A stretch of DNA of 64,000 nucleotides from positions 1 to 64,000 of the forward strand of contig NZ_JAJEQE010000006.1 in the NCBI RefSeq assembly GCF_020687205.1, given 5' to 3'. Positions 24,251 through 34,370 of the stretch are shown here, one piece after another. Below the pieces are notes generated by a model, which was not told the origin of the DNA, made no database searches, and saw nothing but the letters and a program-made list of their open reading frames with translations. Within the stretch, counting starts at the first letter, position 1. Every line of letters starts with the position of its first letter. The position numbers and the translations under genes were made by a program. This DNA is from Hominisplanchenecus faecis. GTDB taxonomy: Bacteria > Bacillota > Clostridia > Lachnospirales > Lachnospiraceae.

Positions 24251-27200
24251 ATGAAAGGAAAAAAAGTTTTAAGTGTTCTGCTTGCTTCTGTAATGATGTT
24301 CACGGCAGTTCCGGTAGGAAGCATTGGGGCAATGGCTGCACCAGTCCAGAATGCACAGGTGCAGGAGCAGAAAGTGAAGACACAGGCAGAGAGCGGTCTT
24401 TCCAATATTGCAGCCGACTGTGAAATCAGCGTTCCAAGTGAGGAAGGAGCCAACGTCAAGGAAAATATGGTGGATGGAAATCCTTCTAGTTTGTGGGTGA
24501 ATAACGGGGCGAACTGGCCATGTACGGTAACGTTTGCACTGCCGAAGGCAAACACGAAATGTGTGAAAAAAATAGTGCTGAAATTCGAATCCGGCCATAC
24601 ACCGTGGAGCGTGGATGTATCACTGAAGTATGCACTGAACAACGTAACGAGCGATCTGGTCAGTGTACCTGGATCTGCAAAGACTGCAAAATTTGACGAT
24701 GGCTATACGTTTGAATTTGAAAATGCCCAGGCGATGACTCATCTGTATGTGGAACTTTCCAATCCGAAGAACAATGGTGCAACCGGCGCTTTCTGGCCGG
24801 CGATCGCAGAGGCAGAAATTTATATTGATAACGGTGCGGAAGAAACAGTTGAACTGGAAAACATCGCTGCTACCAGAAAGCAGAGTCTGACACTGAAAAG
24901 CGAAGTCAATGCATCCGCAGACAAAGCAAAAATCACCGACAACGATGAGACAACGGCATCTCCTCTTCAGGAGAAAACCTTTGCAGCCGGCAGCAGTGAG
25001 ACCTTTGCAGAAGTTGGTTTTGGCGTAGAGCAGAAAATGCGTCAGATCATTCTGGCACTGCCAAAGGACAATCAAAATGCATCCTATACCTATAAGCTTT
25101 ACGGAAAAGCAATAAAAAACGGCTCTTATGAAACACTGCCGTTTGCGACCGGAAACATCAATACCGGTGATGCAAACAAAGTAAAGATCAACGCAGCTGA
25201 TGTGGATTCTGCTGTCAAAGATCTGGAATACGAATCCGTAAAGGCTGTTTTTGAGGCAGCAAACGATGACGGAAAAAATAACATCCTGTCTCTGGCAGAG
25301 TTCCAGATCCTTGCAAACAAAGCAACGATCGCAGAGGCGGATACTGAAAATATCGTATGGAAAAGTACCGCACTGCACAGCAACTACAGTCAGGAGACCC
25401 TGAACCGCATTGTTGACGGAAATTTAAGCAATACCTGGAGTGCAGACCAGTATCCGGCATATGTGGATTTTGATCTCGGAGCAGAGTATGATCTGTCAAG
25501 GATTGAAGTTTACACCCCGAAAAACGGCTATTCCCAGTATTCGCTGTACTACAGCAACGATGGTCAGAATTACAGCAAACTTGCGGAAAAAACCGGCACC
25601 GATGCCTGTCCGGATGGAGGAGAGGTTTATCAGGCAGAAGGAAAGAAAGCAAGCAGTGTGCGTATCCTGCTTTCCTACAATTCTGCAAGTTCCAAAGCCG
25701 TGCTGAATGAAGTTCGTATCCTCGGAACAAAGAGCGGGGAAGCAAAAAAAGCCGCATTTCAGGCACCGGTTTCCTATGTAGAATCCGCATACAATACAGA
25801 AGTTACCACGCAGGATACGATCGATGAAGTTTATGGTATTGTCAGCCGTAACCTTGGTAAGCAGTACAAAAACTGGTTTACCTTTGAAGTAAAAGACAAG
25901 GCAGAAGGTGCAGCCGATTATTATGAGATCGAAGATGTGAACGGTAAAGTGAAGATCACCGGCAACAGCGGTGTGACGATCGCAAACGGCCTGAACTATT
26001 ATCTGAAATATTACTGCAAGGTGAGCATCAGCCAGGTCGGTGATCAGGTAACGATGCCAAAAAGTATTGTAAAAGTCGGATCAAAAGTACATAAAGAGTG
26101 CAAAGTGGCACTGCGTTATGCGTACAACTACTGTACGATGTCCTACTCGATGGCATTCTGGGGCGAGGATGAGTGGAGAAAAGAACTTGACTGGCTGGCA
26201 CTCAATGGTGTCAACATCGTTCTGGATATCACCGGACAGGAAGAAGTCTGGAGAGAATTTTTAAGTGCACTTGGCTATACGCATGAAGAGATCAAAGATT
26301 ATATCGCAGGACCTGCCTACTATGCATGGGCATATATGGCAAACCTTTCCGGATACGGCGGACCGGTCCATGACTCCTGGTTTACCAAGAGAACGGAGCT
26401 TGCAAGAAAGAACCAGCTGATCATGCGGAAACTCGGCATGCAGCCGATCCTTCAGGGATACAGCGGCATGGTTCCGGTTGATGTGCAGAGCAAGGCAAAA
26501 GGAGCGTATGCACTGACAGGCAACGATGTGATCCCACAGGGAACCTGGTGCTCCTTCCAGCGTCCGTACATGCTGCGTACCACCACAGCGGCATACGATA
26601 AATATGCAAAATTATTTTATGAGTGTCAGAAAAATGTTTATGGAGATGCAACACATTATTATGCGACAGACCCATTCCATGAGGGCGGAAATACCGGTGA
26701 CATGTCCACAAGTGATGTAAGTTCAGAAGTGTTAAATTCCATGCTGGAGTTTGACAAGGATGCAGTCTGGGTGATCCAGGCATGGCAGGGCAACCCGAGT
26801 GTCGGACTGATAAACGGACTGAACGGAAGAAAAGAGCACGCACTTGTGCTGGATCTTTATGCAGAGAAGGACACACACTGGAACGACAGCAGTTACTCCG
26901 GCGGAAAAGAGTTTCAGAAGACACCTTGGGTTTACTGTATGCTGAACAACTTCGGCGGACGTATGGGACTGCATGGACATATGGACAATATTGTCAGCGG
27001 TGTTGTCGATGCGGCAAACAACAGTGAAATGCTGACCGGTATCGGTATTACACCGGAAGGTTCTCAGAACAACCCGGTTCTTTATGATTTATTATTTGAA
27101 ACTGTATGGTGTGACGATGCAACAAAAACGCTGACAGAGATCGACACCGACCAGTGGCTTAAAGATTATGTGACAAGACGTTACGGAGCCAAGAGTGAAT

Positions 27201-29089
27201 CTGCGTATGAGGCAATGAAGATCCTCGAAAACACCGTTTACAAGGCATCACTGAACATGCGTGGTCAGGGTGCACCGGAGTCCTACATCAATGCACGCCC
27301 GGCAGAAAGTATCGGTGCGGCATCAACCTGGGGAAATGCAGTGATCGGCTACGATATGGAAGAGCTGGAAAAAGCAGCAGAGCTGCTGCTTGAAGATTAC
27401 GATACCCTGAAAAACAGCGACGGTTATCTCTATGATCTGGCAGATGTTCTCAAACAGGTACTGTCAAACTCTTCCCAGAAATATCACAGAGAGATGGTAA
27501 GTGCTTATCGGTCCGGTGATCTTGCGAAATTTAACGAGGCATCCGATCAGTTTTTAAGCCTGATCGACAAAGTGGAAGAAGTGCTCGGAACCAGAAAAGA
27601 ATTCCTGTTTGGAACCTGGACAGAACAGGCGAAGAAACTGGCAGAGGGTGACGATGACTTCACAAAAGATATCTACGAACTGAATGCGAAATCGCTGGTA
27701 ACTACCTGGGCTTCTTATCCGCAGTCAGAGAGCGGCGGACTGAAAGACTACTCCAACCGTCAGTGGGCAGGTCTTACACAGGATTTCTACAAAAAGCGTT
27801 GGACGATGTGGATCAATCAGAAAAAGGCAGAACTGAAAGGCGAAAGCACACAGAACATCAACTGGTTTGCTTTTGAGTGGGCATTTGCAAGAAGTCACAC
27901 AGAATACACGACAGAGGCATCCGGCAAAAACTTAAAAGAACTCGGAGAAGATATCCTGAAAAATTACAGTTCCAAAGATCCGGCAGCAAATGGTGCAAAC
28001 GATTACACCGGAAAAGTGACTGTAACAGCAGGTTCGGAAGAGACAAGCCAGGAGAACGGTGCAGCAGCCAATGTCCTGGATGGAAGTTCCGATACAATCT
28101 GGCATACCAACTACACAAATGCAGCCGACATGGCTTCCTACGAGAAACATTATCTGATTTTTACAATGGAAGAGGCAGTCAGACTTGGCGGACTTCGTTA
28201 TCAGCCAAGACAGGGCGGAGGTCTTAACGGTATCATAAAAGCTTACGAGATCTACACCAGTATGGACGGTGAGAATTATACAAAAGCGGCAGAAGGAAAC
28301 TGGACGGCAGACACTTCCTGGAAACTGGCTTCTTTTGACAAACCAGTTACTGCAAAATATGTGAAATTTGTCGTAAAGGATGCAACTTCCGAACAGGCTG
28401 GAAAATGTTTCAGCAGTGCGGCACAGATCAGACTGACCGTTCCGGAAAAAACAGGAGAAGACAAGCCGACTGAAACAGAAAAACCGACTGAGACGGAAAA
28501 ACCGACTGAGACAGAAAAACCGAACCAGACCGAAAAGCCAAAGGACAACAAATCCGACCAGAACACTTCTGGTTCTGCCGGAAAGATCGGAGATGTGATC
28601 GCAGATGCAGCCGGAGTGTTCAACTACACGATCATCGGAAATGACACCGTGGAAGTAAAGAGCATGGCAGCAAAGGGCAAAACAAAGAAAGCCGTAAAAA
28701 TTTCTGCATCGATCAAAGCAAATGATAAGACTTACAAAGTGACCAGTATTGCGGCAAACGCCTTTAAGGGCAATAAAAAGATGACTTCCGTGCTCATCGG
28801 AGGCAATGTGAAAAAGATTGGCAGAAGTGCATTTGAAAACTGCAAAAACTTGACGAAAGTTACCGTGAACGGCAGCAAACTGCAGACCATCAGCAAAAAT
28901 GCATTCAAAGGCGATAAAAAGTTAAAGAACATCAGCCTGAAGAAAGTGAAATCTCTGAAGAAAGTAGAAAAGGCAGCATTTAAGGGCGTTTCGAAAAAAG
29001 TAACCGTAAAAGTGCCGAAGAACAAAAAGAAAGCTTACAGCAAGCTGCTGGCAAAAGGAGGCATTGCGGCAGGCAAAGTAAGATCATAA
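24251..29089 (+). CDS. Secreted GH89 alpha-N-acetylglucosaminidase with CBM32 modules
   Basis: This 1612-aa exported enzyme is expected to remove terminal alpha-GlcNAc, as found on gastric-type mucin. Order: signal peptide (1-30); CBM32-like module (about 48-193); beta-rich domain (200-355); CBM32 (365-492); NAGLU N-domain (505-610); GH89 barrel (615-950) with probable acid/base Glu811 in DPFHEGG and nucleophile Glu936 in ITPEGSQN; all-helical C-domain (to about 1240); CBM32 (1250-1395); linker with repeated TEKP units; C-terminal LRR_5/BspA-like leucine-rich repeats (about 1445-1580) with a basic end. It lacks an LPXTG signal, so wall attachment, if any, must come from the repeats. A strong GGAGGGA site precedes the start. 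Confidence 0.95.
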   Translation: MKGKKVLSVLLASVMMFTAVPVGSIGAMAAPVQNAQVQEQKVKTQAESGLSNIAADCEISVPSEEGANVKENMVDGNPSSLWVNNGANWPCTVTFALPKANTKCVKKIVLKFESGHTPWSVDVSLKYALNNVTSDLVSVPGSAKTAKFDDGYTFEFENAQAMTHLYVELSNPKNNGATGAFWPAIAEAEIYIDNGAEETVELENIAATRKQSLTLKSEVNASADKAKITDNDETTASPLQEKTFAAGSSETFAEVGFGVEQKMRQIILALPKDNQNASYTYKLYGKAIKNGSYETLPFATGNINTGDANKVKINAADVDSAVKDLEYESVKAVFEAANDDGKNNILSLAEFQILANKATIAEADTENIVWKSTALHSNYSQETLNRIVDGNLSNTWSADQYPAYVDFDLGAEYDLSRIEVYTPKNGYSQYSLYYSNDGQNYSKLAEKTGTDACPDGGEVYQAEGKKASSVRILLSYNSASSKAVLNEVRILGTKSGEAKKAAFQAPVSYVESAYNTEVTTQDTIDEVYGIVSRNLGKQYKNWFTFEVKDKAEGAADYYEIEDVNGKVKITGNSGVTIANGLNYYLKYYCKVSISQVGDQVTMPKSIVKVGSKVHKECKVALRYAYNYCTMSYSMAFWGEDEWRKELDWLALNGVNIVLDITGQEEVWREFLSALGYTHEEIKDYIAGPAYYAWAYMANLSGYGGPVHDSWFTKRTELARKNQLIMRKLGMQPILQGYSGMVPVDVQSKAKGAYALTGNDVIPQGTWCSFQRPYMLRTTTAAYDKYAKLFYECQKNVYGDATHYYATDPFHEGGNTGDMSTSDVSSEVLNSMLEFDKDAVWVIQAWQGNPSVGLINGLNGRKEHALVLDLYAEKDTHWNDSSYSGGKEFQKTPWVYCMLNNFGGRMGLHGHMDNIVSGVVDAANNSEMLTGIGITPEGSQNNPVLYDLLFETVWCDDATKTLTEIDTDQWLKDYVTRRYGAKSESAYEAMKILENTVYKASLNMRGQGAPESYINARPAESIGAASTWGNAVIGYDMEELEKAAELLLEDYDTLKNSDGYLYDLADVLKQVLSNSSQKYHREMVSAYRSGDLAKFNEASDQFLSLIDKVEEVLGTRKEFLFGTWTEQAKKLAEGDDDFTKDIYELNAKSLVTTWASYPQSESGGLKDYSNRQWAGLTQDFYKKRWTMWINQKKAELKGESTQNINWFAFEWAFARSHTEYTTEASGKNLKELGEDILKNYSSKDPAANGANDYTGKVTVTAGSEETSQENGAAANVLDGSSDTIWHTNYTNAADMASYEKHYLIFTMEEAVRLGGLRYQPRQGGGLNGIIKAYEIYTSMDGENYTKAAEGNWTADTSWKLASFDKPVTAKYVKFVVKDATSEQAGKCFSSAAQIRLTVPEKTGEDKPTETEKPTETEKPTETEKPNQTEKPKDNKSDQNTSGSAGKIGDVIADAAGVFNYTIIGNDTVEVKSMAAKGKTKKAVKISASIKANDKTYKVTSIAANAFKGNKKMTSVLIGGNVKKIGRSAFENCKNLTKVTVNGSKLQTISKNAFKGDKKLKNISLKKVKSLKKVEKAAFKGVSKKVTVKVPKNKKKAYSKLLAKGGIAAGKVRS

Positions 29090-29156
29090 AACATAGCATA
29101 GAAGGATTCCGGCAGACATAGGATAGCATGAAAGAAACGGAAAGGGCGAAATTCCG

Positions 29157-29849
29157 GTGAAAGGATTTTTATACAGAAACTGGAAAAACATGCTTTTTCA
29201 CATCTATCTGTTTGTACTGCTTGCCGGAATCGGAATCGGCAGTGTGGAATATATCCGCTGGTGTGAAAGATCACTTCCGACATCAGCGGATATTCCGCCT
29301 GAGATTGCCCTGACTTTCGACGACGGACCACATCCGGTCTATACGAAAAAGCTGCTGGACGGTCTGCGAAAACGAGGCGTAAAGGCAACCTTTTTTCTGA
29401 TCGGGGAAAATATCGAAGGAAATGAAGAATTGGTAAAGCAGATGGCAGAAGATGGACATCTGATTGGAAACCATACCTGGTCCCATGTGGACGTTACAAA
29501 AATGTCGGATAAACAGGCATGTGAAGAGATTACAAAAACGAGCGAGCTGGTCAGAAGCATTGTCGGCTATGACACCGAATATATCAGACCTCCTTTTGGG
29601 GCATGGAACAAAAACCTGGAGTGCGGTTTTGAGATGTTTCCGGTGCTCTGGACCATCGATCCGCTGGACTGGAAAACAGAAAATGCGGATCAGATCGTAG
29701 AAAAAGTGATGTCTGAGGCGAAAGAAAATGCCATTATCCTGCTGCATGACCGCTATGAAGCTTCGGTGGAAGCGGCACTTCGGATTGTGGATCTGTTAAA
29801 GGAGCAGGGCTATACATTTGTAACCGCAGATAAACTTGTACTGGAATGA
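29157..29849 (+). CDS. Membrane-anchored NodB-type polysaccharide deacetylase
   Basis: This 230-aa protein has an N-terminal membrane anchor (about 10-32) and a NodB domain: motif 1 ALTFDDGPHP (catalytic and metal Asp), motif 2 GNHTWSHVDV (metal His pair) and motif 3 YIRPPFGAWNK, plus the late ILLHDRYE motif. Such enzymes de-N-acetylate peptidoglycan or related glycans outside the cell. The GTG start at 29157 follows AAAGGG at about 11 nt; ATG 29190 is an alternative that would shorten the anchor. Downstream of the GH89 gene without a clear terminator, it may be co-expressed with it. Confidence 0.9.
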   Translation: MKGFLYRNWKNMLFHIYLFVLLAGIGIGSVEYIRWCERSLPTSADIPPEIALTFDDGPHPVYTKKLLDGLRKRGVKATFFLIGENIEGNEELVKQMAEDGHLIGNHTWSHVDVTKMSDKQACEEITKTSELVRSIVGYDTEYIRPPFGAWNKNLECGFEMFPVLWTIDPLDWKTENADQIVEKVMSEAKENAIILLHDRYEASVEAALRIVDLLKEQGYTFVTADKLVLE

Positions 29850-29853
29850 CAGG

Positions 29854-29898
29854 ATGTTATAGAAAGTTACTTTGTGACGGAGTTACTTGTGCGGTATC
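29854..29898 (+). repeat. Intergenic palindromic repeat, copy 2 (degenerate)
   Basis: GTTAC-ttt-GTGAC (29866-29878) followed by GGAGTTACTTGTGCGGTATC aligns with copy 1 at most positions, but the outer stem is poorly kept. It lies just upstream of rarA. Confidence 0.45.
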
Positions 29899-29937
29899 TT
29901 TCAAACGAAAAAGAAACACAGGAGGGGAGGAAGAACT

Positions 29938-31254
29938 TTGGATTTATTTGATTATATGAGAGAAACGAAAATGGAGAGTGAAGCACCGCTTGCTTCCAGG
30001 ATACGGCCTAGGACATTGGATGAGATTGTCGGACAGCAGCATATTCTGGCAAAAGATAAACTGCTTTACCGGGCGATCAAAGCAGATAAACTCAGTTCCG
30101 TTATTTTTTACGGACCGCCGGGAACCGGAAAGACAACGATCGCAAAAGTGATCGCCGGCACAACGAGTGCGGCTTTTACGCAGATCAATGCTACGGTGGC
30201 AGGTAAAAAAGATATGGAAGAAGTCGTTGCCGAGGCAAAACAGAGGATGGGCATGTATGGAAAGAGGACGATTCTGTTTGTAGATGAGATCCATCGTTTT
30301 AACAAAGGGCAGCAGGACTATTTGCTTCCGTTTGTTGAGGACGGGACACTGGTGCTGATCGGGGCGACAACGGAGAATCCTTATTTTGAAGTCAACGGTG
30401 CTTTGCTTTCCAGATCCAAAGTTTTTGAACTGAAACCGCTTGAAAAAGAAGATATCAAAAAACTGATTCTGCGTGCGGTCACGGACAGCGAACGCGGTAT
30501 GGGGGCATATGATGTCTGTATGGATGAGGAAGCGGCAGATTTTCTGGCAGAAGCGGCAGACGGCGATGCCAGGTCTGCACTCAATGCTGTAGAGCTTGGT
30601 GTGCTGACAACGGAGCGTTCTGCAGACGGGAAAATCCACTTTACGATCGACGTGGCATCAGAGTGTATCCAGAAACGTGTGATCCGCTACGATAAGGCGG
30701 GAGATAATCACTACGATACGATCTCTGCTTTTATCAAGAGTATGCGGGGATCAGATCCGGATGCGGCAGTTTATTATCTGGCAAGAATGCTCTATGCCGG
30801 AGAAAGTGTGACCTTTATCGCCAGAAGGATCATGATCTGTGCATCCGAAGATGTCGGCAATGCAGATCCGCAGGCACTTCAGGTGGCAGTTGCGGCGGCA
30901 CAGGCTGTCGAGCGTGTCGGTATGCCGGAGTCGCAGCTGATCCTTTCTCAGGCAGCAATTTATGTGGCATGTGCTCCGAAGAGCAATGCAGCAACGAATG
31001 CGATCTTTTCGGCAATGGAATCGGTGAAAAATAAAAAAGCTTCCGTGCCGCCGTATCTGCAGGATGCACATTATGGCGGAGCAGGGAAGCTGGGGAGGGG
31101 CATTGGTTATGAATATGCCCACGATTTCCCGAAACATTTCTCAAAGCAGCGTTATCTGCCGTATGAACTCGGTGAAGTGAAGTTTTATGAGCCAAGTGAC
31201 AGCGGATATGAGCAGCAGATCAGGAAGCATCTGGACTGGCTGCATGAAGAATAA
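29938..31254 (+). CDS. rarA: Replication-associated recombination protein RarA/MgsA
   Basis: This 438-aa AAA+ ATPase acts at stalled replication forks. It shows RIRPRTLDEIVGQQHIL near the N-terminus, Walker A GPPGTGKTT, Walker B ILFVDEIHRF, sensor 1 GATTENPYFEV and the C-terminal tetramerisation domain with RGSDPDAAVYYLARML and SEDVGNADPQAL, all diagnostic. The TTG start at 29938 gives the family N-terminus (DLFDYMRE) and sits behind AGGAGGGGAGGAAG; upstream in-frame codons precede this site. Confidence 0.95.
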   Translation: MDLFDYMRETKMESEAPLASRIRPRTLDEIVGQQHILAKDKLLYRAIKADKLSSVIFYGPPGTGKTTIAKVIAGTTSAAFTQINATVAGKKDMEEVVAEAKQRMGMYGKRTILFVDEIHRFNKGQQDYLLPFVEDGTLVLIGATTENPYFEVNGALLSRSKVFELKPLEKEDIKKLILRAVTDSERGMGAYDVCMDEEAADFLAEAADGDARSALNAVELGVLTTERSADGKIHFTIDVASECIQKRVIRYDKAGDNHYDTISAFIKSMRGSDPDAAVYYLARMLYAGESVTFIARRIMICASEDVGNADPQALQVAVAAAQAVERVGMPESQLILSQAAIYVACAPKSNAATNAIFSAMESVKNKKASVPPYLQDAHYGGAGKLGRGIGYEYAHDFPKHFSKQRYLPYELGEVKFYEPSDSGYEQQIRKHLDWLHEE

Positions 31255-31261
31255 AATGCAG

Positions 31262-31298
31262 GGCAGAATGGTTCTGTACTTCGAACTTCAATTCTGCC
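31262..31298 (+). terminator. Hairpin between convergent rarA and DUF4364 genes
   Basis: GGCAGAAT (31262-31269) pairs perfectly with ATTCTGCC (31291-31298), with GTTC/GAAC inside. No T run follows, so termination efficiency is uncertain, but the convergent position favours a shared terminator. Confidence 0.5.
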
Positions 31299-31304
31299 AG
31301 GTGT

Positions 31305-31817
31305 TCAGGAGAGCTGTGTCATCAGAAACTGGTAGACCATTTCGCATTTGTTTTTCCAGGACTTGCACATAGCCTCTGCCTGTTTTTTGTCCGGAACCGT
31401 AAGAGTCAGGTCGATCAGATCGGACTCTTTTTCTTTTATGACACAGTGTACGGCATATTCTTTTGCCGTGGTACGGTAATAATCCGCCGTGACCGAAACC
31501 TCATTTCGCAGCTCAATCTTGTGTTCCTGAAGATACTGATCGGCTTCCTCCTGGATTGCATTCGGGATGCGGTCACAGAAATAGCCAAGTGCCTCGCGTC
31601 CGCTCTTTGTCAGCTGAAACTGTGTGGTATTGCGGATGGTCTGTGGCTTAACAAGATTGGCCTCTTCCAGTTCTGAAAAAGCCTGCTGCAGCGTGAAATA
31701 GTTTGTGTAGCCGCGGTCAAGCAAAAAACTGGAAATCTGGCTGTTTGTAAGCGGAAAATCCACGCGGTCAAGCATATATAAGATGATTAATTTATAAAGC
31801 GTAAATGGTTCAGCCAT
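31305..31817 (-). CDS. DUF4364 family winged-helix protein
   Basis: This 170-aa protein has an N-terminal winged-helix domain resembling PadR/MarR-type readers (LYKLIILYMLDRVDFPLTNSQISSFLLDRGYTNYFTLQQAFSEL) followed by an alpha/beta domain, the DUF4364 layout conserved in Clostridia. Probably a DNA-binding regulator; targets unknown. The start was set at MAEPF because AAGGAGGCA lies directly upstream; the longer frame overlaps the neighbouring radical SAM gene. It forms a minus-strand pair with that gene. Confidence 0.85.
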   Translation of the reverse strand: MAEPFTLYKLIILYMLDRVDFPLTNSQISSFLLDRGYTNYFTLQQAFSELEEANLVKPQTIRNTTQFQLTKSGREALGYFCDRIPNAIQEEADQYLQEHKIELRNEVSVTADYYRTTAKEYAVHCVIKEKESDLIDLTLTVPDKKQAEAMCKSWKNKCEMVYQFLMTQLS

Positions 31818-31884
31818 AAAATGCCTCCTTATGTAAAAAATCTCTGCAAAAGCGTGTCGGGTCTCACCTGTGTCCGCTTTACTT

Positions 31885-32823
31885 TCATTCGGTAAACAGA
31901 CGTCCCTGCCAGGTATCACGGACTTTCAGTTCGTGGTGGATATGATTGAGGACGCTGCGTTTTTTCAGGCTCCAGAGCGGTGCGATCAGCAGATCGCTCG
32001 GACCGTCCCCGGTCAGGCGGTGGATCGTGATATCCGGCGAGAGCACTTCCAGGCAGCGGATCACAAGATCAACGTATTCATCTTCTGATAAAATGTGAAA
32101 TCCGGTCTGCCTATAATAATCTGCCAGATCGGTGTGTTTCAGCACATGGAGCAGCTGCAGCTTGATGCCGTCAATGTGGTGTGCATTTAAGTAACACATG
32201 GTCTCCAGGATATTTTCCGTATTTTCGCCCGGAAGACCAAGAATCGTATGAACGACCGTCTCTAATTTACGTTCCTGCAGTTTTTCAAGTGCATCTTCAA
32301 AACAGGAAAGTTTATAGCCTCTGCGGATAAAAGCGGCTGTTCGTTCATGGATCGTCTGAAGCCCAAGCTCTACCGTGACCGGTTTCTTTTTATTCAGCTC
32401 CGATAACAGATCCAGCGTCTCGTCCGGCAGGCAGTCCGGTCTTGTGCCGATCGAAAGTCCAACGATGTCTTCGTGTTCAATCGCCTCTGTAAAAATACGC
32501 TCCAGATATGAAAGCGGAGCGTAAGTATTGGTGTAGGCCTGAAAATAGGCAATAAAATGCGTTGCCGGAAATTTCGGGGAAAGGCGAGTCTTCTGTTCCT
32601 CAATCTGCTGATGAACCGGGTGTGTCCTGTCACCGGCAAAATCACCGCTTCCGCCCTCACTGCAGAAAATACAGCCGCACTTTCCGAGCGTGCCGTCGCG
32701 GTTCGGACAGGTCATGCCGCCGTCTAAAGAGACTTTGTAAATCTTTTCACCGTAACGGTTCCGTAGATGATAATCCAGCGAGCGGTACGGTTTTCCACCG
32801 AAATCTGGCGGTTTTACAGTCAT
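31885..32823 (-). CDS. TIGR01212 family radical SAM protein (YtqA/YhcC type)
   Basis: This 312-aa radical SAM enzyme has the atypical cluster motif CPNRDGTLGKCGCIFC near residue 33-48, the YFQAYTNTYA segment and IGTRPDC and ELGLQTIH typical of this subfamily, whose members act on tRNA or RNA in some reports but lack a firmly established substrate. The start (MTVKPPDF) has GGAGGTAG upstream. It is divergent from the pyrC operon. Confidence 0.92.
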   Translation of the reverse strand: MTVKPPDFGGKPYRSLDYHLRNRYGEKIYKVSLDGGMTCPNRDGTLGKCGCIFCSEGGSGDFAGDRTHPVHQQIEEQKTRLSPKFPATHFIAYFQAYTNTYAPLSYLERIFTEAIEHEDIVGLSIGTRPDCLPDETLDLLSELNKKKPVTVELGLQTIHERTAAFIRRGYKLSCFEDALEKLQERKLETVVHTILGLPGENTENILETMCYLNAHHIDGIKLQLLHVLKHTDLADYYRQTGFHILSEDEYVDLVIRCLEVLSPDITIHRLTGDGPSDLLIAPLWSLKKRSVLNHIHHELKVRDTWQGRLFTE

Positions 32824-32923
32824 AAAGCTACCTCCGTGGTATCTGCCGGCAAAATCCGGCAGCTGTTCTTTAAAACTTATCATAGCATCTGCATTTGTAA
32901 AAATCAAGGAGACGAAAAAAGGT

Positions 32924-32952
32924 TTGCGGCATTTCCTCTGGTATGGTAGAAT
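32924..32952 (+). promoter_or_regulatory. Promoter of the pyr operon
   Basis: TTGCGG (32924-32929), a 17-nt spacer and TAGAAT (32947-32952) with an extended TGG before the -10. No PyrR-type terminator/anti-antiterminator was recognised in the 65-nt leader. Confidence 0.65.
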
Positions 32953-33017
32953 GATAGAAGAAAATGCTGGGTGTGCATGGCATGCCTTGGGATGTTTTAC
33001 AGAAAGGAATCCAAAAG

Positions 33018-34301
33018 ATGAGTATACTGATAAAAAACGGCAGAGTGATTGATCCGGACACCAGAAAAGATGGCCGGTACGATATCCTGATCGAGGAGGA
33101 TAAGATTGTAAAGGTAGACCAGGAGATCAAGGAAGAGGCAGAAGAAGTGATCGATGCAGAAGGCTGCTACGTTATGCCGGGCCTGATTGACCTGCATGTT
33201 CACTTGAGGGATCCGGGACAGACGTACAAGGAGACGGTTGAGACAGGAGCAGCTGCAGCGGCACACGGAGGATTTACCACCGTGCTGGCGATGCCGAATA
33301 CAAAGCCGGTAACAGATGACAGACTTAATATCCGTTATGTACACAACAAGGCAAAAGCGATGGCACCGATCCACGTACTGCAGGCCGGTGCTATTACAAA
33401 AGGGCAGAAGGGAAAAGAACTTGCCGATATCGACTCCATGGTAGCAGAAGGTTCACCGGCGATCAGTGAAGACGGCAGATCCGTTATGGATTCCCTGCTC
33501 TGCAAAGAAGCGATGAAGATTGCGGCAGAATGCGGCGTTCCGGTCATGGCACACTGTGAGGACATCGACCTGATGGACGGTGGTGTGGCAAATGATGATG
33601 AATATATCCGCAAACAGGGACTTCGCGGTATCAGCAATGCGGTCGAGGACATCATCGCCGTGCGGGATGTGATGCTGGCAGGAGAGACGGGAGCACACCT
33701 GCATCTGTGCCACTGCTCCACTTACGGAAGTGTGGAAATCGTCAGACAGGCAAAGAAACACGGGATAAATGTGACTGCTGAAGTATGCCCGCACCATTTT
33801 ACACTGACATCCAAAGATGTCGATGCCGGCGATGCAAACTATAAAATGAATCCGCCGCTGCGTACGAAAAAAGACGTAGAAGCATTAAAACGAGGTCTGC
33901 GAGATGACATTATGGATGTGATCGCAACCGACCATGCACCGCACAGTGAAGAAGAAAAGAGACGCTCTTTTACAGCGGCACCGTTCGGCATTGTCGGACT
34001 TGAGACAGCTGTTCCGCTTACCATCAGCGAGCTGGTAGAAAAAGAGTATCTTACACCGATGCAGATGGCAGAAAAGATGAGCTACAATCCGGCAAAAATC
34101 CTGGGACTGGACAAAGGTTCCCTTGCAGAAGGCAAGATCGCCGATGTGGTCATCATTGATCCGAACGAAGAGTATGTGATCGATAAAAATACCTTCGCAT
34201 CCAAAGGACGCAACACACCGTTCCACGGCAGAACCGTACGAGGCAAAGTCAAAGTGACGATCTGCGACGGAAAAGTGGTTTACAAAGATAAACAGATATA
34301 A
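33018..34301 (+). CDS. pyrC: Dihydroorotase
   Basis: This 427-aa class I dihydroorotase interconverts carbamoyl aspartate and dihydroorotate, step 3 of pyrimidine synthesis. Zinc-binding DLHVHLRDPG lies near residue 57, MAHCEDIDLM and HLCHCSTY supply further ligands, and ATDHAPHS carries the catalytic Asp. ATG 33018 follows AGAAAGGA. It heads the cluster pyrC-pyrF-pyrK-pyrD-pyrE; pyrB and carbamoyl phosphate synthetase genes are not in the window. Confidence 0.96.
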   Translation: MSILIKNGRVIDPDTRKDGRYDILIEEDKIVKVDQEIKEEAEEVIDAEGCYVMPGLIDLHVHLRDPGQTYKETVETGAAAAAHGGFTTVLAMPNTKPVTDDRLNIRYVHNKAKAMAPIHVLQAGAITKGQKGKELADIDSMVAEGSPAISEDGRSVMDSLLCKEAMKIAAECGVPVMAHCEDIDLMDGGVANDDEYIRKQGLRGISNAVEDIIAVRDVMLAGETGAHLHLCHCSTYGSVEIVRQAKKHGINVTAEVCPHHFTLTSKDVDAGDANYKMNPPLRTKKDVEALKRGLRDDIMDVIATDHAPHSEEEKRRSFTAAPFGIVGLETAVPLTISELVEKEYLTPMQMAEKMSYNPAKILGLDKGSLAEGKIADVVIIDPNEEYVIDKNTFASKGRNTPFHGRTVRGKVKVTICDGKVVYKDKQI

Positions 34302-34370
34302 ATTATAGATAAAAAATAAAAATGTTGTTCCATGCAGCAGATGCATGGCTGCAGAAGAAAGGATAAGATT

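Noticed and set aside
28465-28540. Short tandem DNA repeat suggestive of a CRISPR-like or satellite array
   Set aside because: It encodes the TEKP-type linker of the GH89 protein in frame; it is a low-complexity protein linker.
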